This document shows, one piece after another, positions 49,601 through 61,600 of a DNA stretch of 64,000 bases (position 1 is the first letter of the stretch; every line of letters begins with the position of its first letter). The notes under the pieces are model-generated. The model saw only the letters and a list, made by a program, of their open reading frames with translations, made no database searches and was not told the origin of the DNA. The position numbers were made by a program, and so were the translations under genes. The DNA is from Gambelia wislizenii (lineage: Eukaryota; Chordata; Lepidosauria; Squamata; Crotaphytidae). The stretch is from NCBI GenBank assembly GCA_030847615.1, contig JAUMIR010000005.1, positions 242,954,645 to 243,018,644 on the forward strand, read 5' to 3'.

Positions 49601-52600
49601 GGATTTTTTAAAAAAATTGTTGAGTTCAGGGTCTTTGGGAATTTTCGGGGGGGGGGGGCTGGAGGAGTACACAGAAAAAATCATTGAATGCCACATAGGT
49701 TCATCTTCAAAGGTTACTTTTTATTAATCTGCTGTCCTTTCATCTGTTTTATATAGATCTTCTATGTTTTGTTTCCATTGTCTTTTTATTTCTATTTTGA
49801 CATGTTATTTCTACTTGGCCATGTAATTTCTACTTGGTCATGTACTTCTTGTCATAGAGCACTCCAGCCTTGGTTTAAATTTTCGTTTGATTTCTCATAT
49901 CTTGCGGAAGAGGTCTCTTGCTCTTTTTTGTTCTTTTGTTGTCATCTTCTATTTCTTTGCTTTGATTATTATAGAAGTTCTCCTTGTCTCTTCATGCACA
50001 TCTCTGAACAGTTGCATTTAAGGTTCTGACTCTATTTCTGTCTCCTTCTACTTTTGCTTCTTATCTGTCATTAACTGCTTGAATAGTTTCATCTGTCATC
50101 CATTGAGGCTTCTCTTTCTTTTTGGCTGCAGATAGTGTCTTTTGGCTCCTGGTCAGTTAGACTTAATAGTGCAAATCTGCTTTTTACTTTATCTTTAAAT
50201 TCTACAGGGATGGAATTCAAAGATATAGCCGTATTAGTCTGGAATATCAGTAAGCAAGGGGATTTTGTAGCATCTTTGAGACTAACTGAGAGAAAGACAT
50301 TGTAGCATAAGCTTTTGTAGACTTGGTCTCCTTCCTCAGATGCATGAAAGCTTATGCTACAATTTCTTTCTCTCAGTTAGTCTCAAAGGTGCTGCAAGAT
50401 CCTCTTGCTTTCTACAGGGATGTTCTTCAGATTATATTTTGGCATGATGATTGGTTTAGTGTTCTTCTTTAGCTTTACTCTACTTTTTAATATTTGCAGT
50501 TCAAGGTCTGTGCCACAATCTGCTCCTGGTCTTGTTCTTGAAGAGAGAATGAAGCTTCTCCATCTTGTGCTTCCAATTATGTAGTCTATTCCAATTATGT
50601 AGTCAATTATGTAGTCTATTTGATTTCTATATTGGCCATCAGATTATGTTCATGTATACACTTGCCTCTTTGGTTGCTTGAAGAATGTGTTTGTAATGAA
50701 CAGACTGTTGGCCTTGCAAAATTCAATCAAGTCACTCTTCTGCTTCATTTCTTGATCCTAGGTCAAATTTTTGTACAATCTTTGATTCTGCTCTTTTCCC
50801 TAATTTTGCATTCCAATCATCTATGATTAACAAGAAGTCCTCTTTTTGGTGTGTGATCAATTTCCTCCAGGATTCTAGCATATAATCTCACAATTTTTCT
50901 TCTTCTGCCTCTGTAGTTGGAGCATAAACTTGGATTATGGTTATATTGATTCTTTTCCCCTGAAATCTTGCTGATATTATTGGCCAGACCTTGTGTTATA
51001 TCCCTTGACTGCTTTTGCTATATCTCTTCTCACTATTAATGCCACCCCATTCCTTCTTAGATTTTAATTTCCAAAGTAAACACTTAAGTAAGTAATTTAT
51101 CTGACTAAAAATGTCCAATTCCTATCCACTTCAGTCTGCTGACCTCAACTATTGCAATATTCCTATTTTACTTTCTTGTTTTACTGTGTCTAGCTTCCTC
51201 TGACTCATGCTTCTCAAATTCTATGTTACTATAATATGTTTTTTGCATCTTCAGACTTTCATTTTACCTCTGAGCACATCAACAGCTGAATGTCCTTTTG
51301 GCTTGATTCCAGCTGAGCTATGAGCCACAGCACTACTCATAGTTGTTCTCTGCTGTTCCCCAATAGTTTGTTGAGTGTCCTCTGAACTGGGTGTTTCATC
51401 ATTTGGCACTATCTCTTGTTTCATTTTGGATTGTCTTATCACAGGGTTTTCTTGGAAAGGCGCACCTTGTCAGTTTAGAGGAATTACTCCTGTAAGTCAG
51501 AGAAATACGATACCTACAATTGACATGAGCAGTGTTGCCACTGGATAGGGACTTGGGTGTATATGTGATGCTTACATCTTTGGCAAAGCTGTAAAGTGCC
51601 AGGGGTCATGAAGTGGGGAGAATGGGCATGGGGTACGAAGGAACCTTCCTCCCTGCACCATCGTGGCAACTTTCAAAAAGTGTGTGGATGGGCCACATGT
51701 TGCACTCCAGATGTTGCTGAGCCATGAGCAGTGTTCCTCTTCATTGGCTGTGCCAGCTGTGGCTGCTAGGACTTGGCAATACAACATCTGGAGAACCACA
51801 CATTGCCCAGTCCTGAGCTGGAGGAAGTAGCCAGCCTATTGTCTGCTGCACTGTGATGCCAGCACTGCAGATCTCTGCAAGGTGGAACTACAGTCCCAAC
51901 CCAGCCAAAATCAAGTGATCCAAAGCACCAATAGGATTCCATTTAGACACAGAAAATGATTGACTTAGGGCTGTCTTCTCAGTTATAGCACACAGTTGCT
52001 CAGTTGCAGACTGAATTCCTCTTAGTCTGAACTGTTTCATAGAACAGAATTGGAAGGAACAACAAAAACCATCTAGTCAAACCCCCTGCCTTGCAAGAGT
52101 ACACAACTAAAGCACTCCTAAAAGATGCTCATCCAAACTCAGTTTAAGGTCCTCCAAAGATGGAGAGCCACCACTCTCAGAGGCAATCTATTCCACTGTC
52201 AAACAGTCCTTACAGTAAAGAAGCTCTTCCTAAAGTTTAGGTGGGATCTCTTTTCTTGCTATTTGAATCCATTGGTTTGCATTCTAGTCTCTGCAGCAGC
52301 AGAAAACAAGGTCCAGCTTCTAAGGGAGCCCTGGTGGTGCAGTGGTTAAATGCTGGTACTGCAGCCATAACATTCATCTTGCTGGGCTCCAAGGTTGACT
52401 CAGCCTTCCATCCTTTCACAGGTTGGTAAAATGAGTGCCCAGCTTGTTGGGGGCAATTAGGTGACACATTGTAAACTGCTCAGAGAGTATCTTGCACTAT
52501 AAAGCAGTGTAGGTGTGTAAGTGCTATTGCTAAACAATTTGTAAGCTGCTCTGAAAGCCTTTGTGGCTGAAGTGCAGAGTATAAATAAATAAATAAATAA

Positions 52601-55600
52601 ATAAATGTGTGACATTCCTTCAGATATTTAAAGATAGCTATTGTGTCACCTCTCAGTCTTTCTCTTCTGTTTGCTTGTCTCTAGGCTTAACCTGGGTCCA
52701 TTTGGTATCTTCAGTTGTATGTTCCTTGCAAGTCTATCTCTGAGCTAGATAATTTTTATGCCAGATTCTTAAGGGCCCTCCTTCAGATGCGAAGATGTGT
52801 TGCTGCTAACTCAGTTTTAATGCTTGAAATGGGGGAAAGCCCTCCCTCTATGAGGGCTTGGCAGACAGCACGGAAACTTTGGCTTAGAGCCATACTCTTC
52901 ATGCATGGTAAGGGTCTACTTAGCCATCTTGCAACGGATACTTATGAAAGCAGATGGCCCAAGTACATTGCCCAAAAAGCAACCACAATTGGGCTTTCAC
53001 CACCCTTCCTTCTAAATCTGGGTTATGGCACAGCCTTATAAGATTTCCCCACTTAGCCCTGTGAATAAAATTGTATGGCTTCTAAGTGTTCTTCTGCCTC
53101 TTGACTTCTGCAGTTGGAGGCTTTACCAGCCGCTTACAGCAGGCTCGAGTACCTATTCTCAACAATGACATCTGTGAGCAAAGCTATTATGCTAACCACC
53201 CTGGAGGGATCACAAGCAGAATGGTTTGTGCTGGTTTTGCATCTTCTGGCGGTCAAGATTCTTGTCAAGTGAGTTGGCACTAGAGACAAACTTGTTGAGT
53301 TCACATTTCCCTGCAAAAATATCCATTTTACACTTCCCATGACTGGCCAATGAAACAAAGTGCATCTTGCCTAGAAAGTCTCTTTATTTCTGAGGCTTGT
53401 GGTGCCTTTTGACAAAGAAAAAAGTGCAAAAACCATGCTTGTATTTTTAAAAATGTGCACAACTAAACATACACAGTATTTGGGCAGTGGGGAAAATAGT
53501 GGAAAGGGATACACTAGAACCCCACTTCTTAGGAAAAAATACACATCAAAATAAGCACAGATTTCTCTACAGCAAAAAATGAAAGTCTTGCAACCCAATA
53601 TGGAACTGAGACCAGACAAAGTGAAAACACCAGTAAAATTATGAGAAATGTAACTAACAGGTTTTCATGTCCCTGTTTGGCAATGGGAATCAGGCTGCAG
53701 GGGCGAGGGAGGCGAGGCAAGCTGCGGAGCACGGGCGAGGCGAGCGGCGAGGAGCGAGAGAGGGGGTGGGTGGGCACTGGGGCGAGGCCCTCAATAAAAG
53801 TCCAAATAATTCAAACAGTTAATTAAGTTAAAAGCTCAAACAAATACTCAAAAGTTCCACAATTAATCAAAAGTTCAAACAATTAATACCCAATGAATAG
53901 GAAGGGGGGAGAGGGGGGGCGACCACGTGGCGAACAAAAGGAGTGCCCTGAGAACAAAGGACAGACCACCAAACACAGCAATTAGCAATCAATTAGCAAT
54001 CAACTAGCAATCAATCAGCAAAGACACTGAAATAAAACAACCACACTGCTGGGCTGCTGCCAATCATACATAAAAACCCCACAAGCACAGCACAGCCAAC
54101 TTAGCTCTCCCTCGTGGCTGAAGCAAGTAGGAAAGTCGGACGTTCCTCCTTCTTCGATCCAGTGGAAAAGAGGAGGAGGCCAGGGGCGGCAAAGGGTAAA
54201 ATAGGCCCTGCCTCAGCCCCACCCCTGACTCCTCCTGACCAGGGCGTATCTACGCCCTGGCCAACCCCTGCGCTCATCTCCATGCTCATCATTAAAACAC
54301 CTCCCCCGGATCTACCATTCTTCAGATCCGGGGGGGGGTGTCTGTTACATTGGCGGAGAAAAGGGAGAATACCCTCCAGTTGTCCTGATCTGACAGGGTC
54401 AGTCTTGATTCATCCTCTGTTATCCCACTTTTTCAGCTGTTTTTAATATGTCCCAATTTCTCTCTCCTTCACATTCCCCTTTGTCACCAGATTACTTTAG
54501 TTGCTGCCAAAATAAAAGTTGATACTCAGTTTAACTCAGCAGCGGGGAGAGGAGAGGAAACAAGGCAGAATTGCCCTTCCCAATAAGCTTAGGCCAGAGA
54601 AAACTGCTGTACCCTCTCCCTAGTGTGTCTGTTCTTCCTCATTAATATTTTTTGTATTCTTGATGCATTCTGACATTGATTGGCCACACACGCCCTGGTT
54701 TTCACCTGTGAAATGTTGGAGGGTGTGGGGAGATGGCTTTCTGGAGTCATACATCATGCTTATGATGGCTACAGCCTGGAAAAATGCAAGTGTAATGCAG
54801 AAGAGCAGGTTAAATAAATCAGTTTGCATTTTGAAACTAGTAAAATATGAATACACTCAGACTAAAGTCTGGGCCACTCATTAATCTGAATTTGGTAGCA
54901 TGACTTTTTGGACTGCCAACTCCCAGAATCCCCCAGCTAGCATAGCCACTGGCCATGCTGCCTGAGACACTGGAAATTTGGATCCAAAAAGCCAATTTAA
55001 CAAATTCTGCTACCATCCCCCATTAAGAATAGCTAGACCAGTAGTTCAAAAATATTGATTCTTCCAGGGAGAAAAATGTGGTTGTATCCCTAGCTTAGCA
55101 AACAGTAGCTTCAGGAGCAGTGTACCAGAAGAGAGGGTCTTTTCTGCACTGGCCACCGGATTTTGAAATTTGCTCCATAAATGTGTTAACTGGGCACCAT
55201 CTTTGTTATCTGTTTGGTGCCAGCTGAAGTGCATCCTGTAAAATGTAAGGCTGAAAGCTTTTTGTGTATGTGTGGGGATGTGTTTGCAGGGTGATGCAGG
55301 TGGCCCATTAGTTTGCCAAAATGAAGAGGAGCCATTTATACTCCATGGCATTGTCAGTTGGGGTGTTGGCTGTCCCAGGCCAAAGAGACCAGGTGTTTAT
55401 GCAAGGGTGAGTCTCTTCTTAGACTGGATCATGTCCACAATGAAAGGTAAGGACCTTCATATTCCTCCCCTATCTCCTGCATGGAACTAAATGTGACCTA
55501 TCACTAAGCTCAACCTTCTTAGGATGTCTGAGCTCCACTATCTGGATATTTCCATAGCATTTTCCTACACTCCAGCCAAAGTAAAAATGGCAATGGCAGC

Positions 55601-58600
55601 TTGGTGTACATGAAGGATTCTGGGATACACCAGCGCCTTCCCTTTGTCCCACAATTGTCACAGGTACAGGTGGGAACACAGGACAGAGCCTTCTTGGTGG
55701 CTGCTCTCAGGCTCTGGAACTCCCTTCCTAGAGAGGTCTGAGTGGAGTCCTCCCTGCTATCCTTCTGTAGGCAGGTGAAGACTTTTCTGTTTCACCAGGC
55801 TTTTGAGGACTGAGTGCTCAAGGAAAAAAGGACTTTTGTAATGTGCTTCATGCTTTTAACTGCTTTTAATTCTATCAATAGTTATCAATATTGATAGCTA
55901 TCTGGAGGCCTGGATTGGGAAAAAGGTGGAATATAAATGACAAATATCCTTCAGGAACTCAAAGTAATTACATGAATAGAATAGAATAGAATCTTTATTA
56001 TGGTCATAGACCAGCACAAAAGTAATTACATGGTATACTGCAAATAACTATGTGTCAAAATATGTACATGGAGCTAATACAGATATGGAAGGAGGAATAC
56101 AGTATAATTTTCTTACTTGTTGCATGTCATATATTGTGCTAGTGTATATGTCTTCTATTGTATGTATACAGTATCTTTGAAAATGTTCTCAGATGAAACA
56201 CATAATTTTCTTTGTTAGTAATTTTTTCTCTGCCAGCTTGAAGGAAATTGTGTCAGATTTATTTATCAATAATATAATTTATGTTTTACCTTACTGTCTC
56301 CTAAATAACATACACATGTCTCCTTACTGTCTCCTAAATAACATACACAAAGCCAGAGGATTGCTTTGATTGCTTTTAAAGTAATTATAGGAATAATATG
56401 ATATATTTTTTAAAAATATTGTATGTTTTTAATCTTTTTTAATTTAATATTATTTTAAGGGGTGGCCGGGCTAGGGTATAGAGTTTTTATATTGTAAGCC
56501 GCCCCGATTGTGTTGCAGAGGGGCGGGATAGAAATAATTTTTTTTATTATTATTATTATTTAAGAATTTGGACAATAGATGTGCAAATAATAAGTTTTTT
56601 CTTTTAAAGTAGTCCACATTATAAGCTAGAGAACATGGCCATAGCTGTTAAGGATTTGTTGATACTGTATATTTATTTAAAACATTCCAGCCACATTCTA
56701 GCTAAAAGGTGGTCAGAGAGCAATTTACATAAGACCAATAACAACCAGGACAGTCCCTGCCTATATGTTTGCAATCTAAAAGACGCAATACAAAAGGAAA
56801 TTAGTCTGAAGAAGAGAGAGGAAAATGGGCAAATTCAGACACCAGTTACTTATGTTTGGAGGCTAGCTTTGCTGATTCATGCCTTCTTGTGGTGAAAGCA
56901 GCTAGTCAGTCACTTTGTTGTTCAAGAACTCTGTGTCCCACCCCCTTATATTTCTTGTATGTTGTAACAGAAGAGGGATCTGTGGAGATTCTAGTAAATA
57001 ACACTGGATATGAAACCTCAGCGCAGTTACCAGAGGCACCTATGAACCTGATGGGAGCTGATGGACAAGGTAACATTCTCAAATCTACTTTCTTCAACAA
57101 CTAGCTTTTAGATCCAGATTGTGTAACTAAGGATCAAACTAGACATCTTTGGGATTAACTTGTTCCGCTCTTACAACAAGTTTTTCTCTTTTTCAGCAGT
57201 CAGATCTTCAAATTAAGCCAGTGTTGACTTTCCAATGACCAAACCATGCTAAATGCAAGAAAGGCAGTCAGGATAATCCCATGCTATGACAAGCAGACAT
57301 CTTTCACCAATTTGAGGGAGCACCTCTTCTAAATAAATGCAAAATGTATAGTCTAGTTTGATCCTGTATCTGTCTGTAGAGATGCCCAAGGAATGGAAGG
57401 ATGGAACTGCTATAAAATCAGTTTAAATTTAGAGTGGACTTATTCCATTCTTCTGCTATAGTGTGTAGACTGCATGACACAAATTGCACACTGTGGTCTA
57501 TTATTTAGTGTCTCATAGAGTGCCATGTCTGTTTTGTTTTGTTGAAGCATTCCTCTGTGCCCGCCCCACCATGTGAGCTGTCCTTGAAATCCTTGTGCTC
57601 ATTGGTATGGCCTTATTCTTTGCAGGATGCCCACCTGAATTGGTTCTGGAAAAGCCCAAGGGATTTATCTCCTCCCCTTGTTGTCCTCTGGCATACACAG
57701 GAGACTTGCACTGCTTGTGGATGCTCAGAATTTCCCCAAGAGGAATGGCAAAACTGACCTTAAGTCATTTGTCAGTACTGAAGTCTGACAACTGCCAAAT
57801 GGAATTCCTTGCCATTTATGAAGAAAGCCAAAGAGGAAGAAAAATCCTAGGTAATGAAAAATGGTCTCCCTGTTTTTTTTAGTCTGTCTGTTTCTCCAAG
57901 AGCCACTGTAGAAAACTGTCTTTGTGCAGGGGCAAGGATGGGGGTTCTTGTTGCTTATTATTTCTATATACAGTATAACAAATAGCCAGTAAGTTATCAG
58001 ATAAATGGAAACAGCCAGCTTTATTCAGCCTTCATTGTACAATATGGAAAAGTTACTTTTTTGAATTACAATTTCCCAGAATCCCATGCAGGAGGACTAT
58101 TCTTTGAATTATAGTCTCCCCCCCCACCCCCCAAAAAGGGAGAGAGAGTAAGTTTCCCAAGCTCTAAGAGAGTGGATCACAGGAAGTTGTCTTACACAGA
58201 GTCAGGACACTTATCCTTTTAGCTGGGCCAGGTTGATATGTGCATGTGATAGGGCTTTCTCTGTTGCAGCACCCTGATTGTGTAACTCCTAGTCAGAAAT
58301 ACTTAGTCCGGGACTTCCATTTCTTCCGAACTTCTGGCAGGCAGCTAATATGATACTGTTTTGTATTGCTTTTGATCCTTGAAATTTCACTGATTGTATT
58401 GTCTAGTTTTAAATTACCGTATATAGGAAGTGTTTTTAATCTGTGTATTTCAGAGACCGCAAACAAATACCAGGTGCCGTAGGATATATTTTAAGAGGAA
58501 GGAACTGGCCAAACCGCCTCTGAGTATTCCTTTTCTAAAAAAACCCCCTAAGTTACCGCAAGTCAATAGGCAACTTAAGGACACATTCACACACACGTGT

Positions 58601-61600
58601 AATGTTTTAAGCTTTTAAATCTGCTGTACATTACCTTGAGCCAGCGTGATGTTGTGGTTTATGTGTTGGACTATGACTCTGGAGGCCAGAGTTCAAATCC
58701 TTGCTTGGCCATGAAAAGCCACTGGGTGACCTTGGGTAAGTCACACTCTCTCAGCCTCAAACAGTGGCAACTCCCCTCTGAACAAATCTTGCCCCCCCAA
58801 AAAACCCAGTGACAGGTTCACCTTAGGGTTGCCAGAAGTCAGAAATGGCTTGAAGACACACAACATTGCCAACATTATGATAGGAAATGCTTTGATTATG
58901 TATTCCTGCGTGGCAGGGGGTTGGACTAAATGGCCCATGTGGTCTTGTCTAACTCTATGATTCTGTGATTACCTTGGGGGCCTGAGAGGTGATGCATAAA
59001 TGCAATCAATTAATCAATCCACATCTATTGGCAGTGACTCTCCAGGGTTTCTGGTAAGGATTTTGGAAAATGTACGGATGGAGCCTGGGGTTTTCTGCTT
59101 GCAAGGCCTATATTTCTACTTACTAAGCTATCGTTTTTTTCCAGTGGTTGAATCCACACAACAAGCATTCTTCATTCACTGAGTCTTGTCACTTTGAGCA
59201 GGCTTCTTTTCTTCTTTTTCTTCAGCTAAATTATGTGGAATCTTGCAGTCTCCTGTAAGCTTTCTAAGTCCTGGTCCAGTGGTGAAAGTGGAGTTCCATT
59301 CTACCCTTCATGGCTCATTTTCTCTGGCCTACTTGGTAGTTAGACATCAAGGTAAGGCTACACTGGTTTCTGTCATGCCAAAAGTGTTGTCAAATTACTG
59401 TACACTCTTCAGACCTGTTGAAATGTGGTGTGTTCTTAAATGTGACAAAGTGTGCTTCAGACAGAGCTTTGCAAAAAGGCTTTGTACAACAGCTCCCATG
59501 GCTATACTGGCTAAAAGATACTGGGAGTTGTAATCCAAAAGTAACTTTGGCAAGCTCCTAACTAACTAGGAGGCCCAAGGCTGAAGCTCCAGATCACTCT
59601 TCTGAAGTATTTGGGATGCTGGGAACTGTATTTGCTCCTCATTAAATTATGTAGTGAGAGCCAATGTGGTGTAATGCCTTGAATGCTGGACTAGGACTCT
59701 AGGAGACCAGTGTTTAGATTTCCACTAAACCATGAAAACCCATTGGGTGACCTTGGGCAAGTCACACTCTCTCAGCCTCAGAGGAAGGCAGTGGTACAGG
59801 GCAGGATAGAAATATTTAAGTCAATAAATACATAAAAGGTTGTCAGCTGTTGACAAGAGGATTGTGCAAACAGTTGGAGTGACATCAGAAGGGGTAATCT
59901 CTTTTGGTTAATTGCTTTCTCCCCACCAGTTCCTAAAATGGGTAACGGTATGAATTATACCAGTGACGTGAACCAACAGCTTATCCGCTGCAGAGATGTT
60001 ATCCTGACGGCTCAGGAAGGAATAATCCGTTCTCCAGGGTTTCCTGATAGCTATTCCCACACCACCAGGTGAGAGCATGGCTTTATTTTTTGGATTTATG
60101 CAGAATCCAGAATCTAGTTGTCTATCGATTGTAGCCCCATCTTGTGTGCCACAGCCTGCCCCATCCAGTCTTCTTCCAGAGGTGTTAGACTACAAAGTCC
60201 ACCACGGGATGCTGGGTGGGGATAATGAGAGTTGTAGTCCAGCATATCTGGAGGATGCCAGGTTGGGAAAGGACCCAAAATGGTATAATTTTAACTGAAG
60301 CTGCAATTTAAGTCTCTTTCTTTGTATATGACTCTCACTGAAATTAGCATGCATAGTTGTGGGTAGCTTTATTTATTTAAAACACATTTCTTTTGTTCTT
60401 CAGACTGAAAGCTTCCCAGAACGGCTTGCTGTCAATAGAAAGCCTATAATCCTAGCACTCAGACTTAACCATCTAAAAATATATAACAACAAAAGAGGGT
60501 GAAAAGGGAACATATATGCTTAGTGTTAGGAGTGGCCACTTGAAATATAATGATTTGTATGGAAAAGCTCATTGTTTTATTTTATTCAATGAAGGCTTTC
60601 AGGTTTTAATTGGTAATGGCAGAATGATATTTGAATGGGATGAGCTGTGTTTTTATCTTTACTGAGCTTTGAATATGTTTTTAACAGTTTTAATTGAATT
60701 TGCAATTTAATATTCTATTTTTAAAAAAGCTTTGTATTATGTATAGTTTTAGCTAGATTTTGTTTTATATTGTAAGCCAACTTCAGTCCCATATTGGGAG
60801 AGAGACAGGATATAAATTTAATGAATAAAAATCAATACAGTAAATAAAATTGTGTGAATCAGAGTTTTACCTCTGAGAGATGGTTTCTCATTGCCCTTCT
60901 GCCCTAATAAATTTCTCCATGGTTTAGGCTTTCTCCATATCTGTTCCCTTTCAAATCAGCTTGCCTTTCACAGATTGTCTTCTTATGTCTTCAATATTGC
61001 AAGGTTGGATGTGATTCCTTTTCTTCTTGTCTCTGGAACATTTCAGACATAGCAAACTCAGCTTAATAATAATAAAAAATCCCAACCTTTTCTGATGTGG
61101 CACCTGCTCTATATCTGGACCATAACCATAACCATAACCATAACCATCATGCCCAGTGGTCAGGGATGATGGACATTGTGGTCAAGAACATCTGAAAGGC
61201 ATAGTTCAAGGTCCCTGTACACATACTCCTAATAAGGATCTGATCCTTGATGTATGAGCTATTTAGTAAGCTAAGGTTAAACTATGTTTTCCTGATTAAG
61301 ATAATAGGAATCTATGTTTTATACTACTGGGAGAGGGACCCAACACAAGCATGTAAAGGGAGAAGGGGCTTGTGGACTATAGGATTATTCATGGCTTGAT
61401 AAACCATGGTTTATTAAGCTGAGTGCATTGTGTTTGAACCAGCTATAATTTGAATTATTTTGTTGTTCCTACCATAGTTGTCACTGGAGGATTGTTGCTC
61501 CATTAAATGCCATTATTCGGTTGGATTTCCTGGACTTTGCAATTGAAAAATCTCATTCTAAATGTCATGGTGGGCTTATGATTTATGAAGGATTTGGACC

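Noticed and set aside
54114..54446. 110-codon ORF in CpG-rich DNA
   Set aside because: Lies in the LTR-like insertion; proline/serine-rich low-complexity translation without any domain.
61119..61149. Interstitial telomere repeat
   Set aside because: The unit is CCATAA, not CCCTAA.
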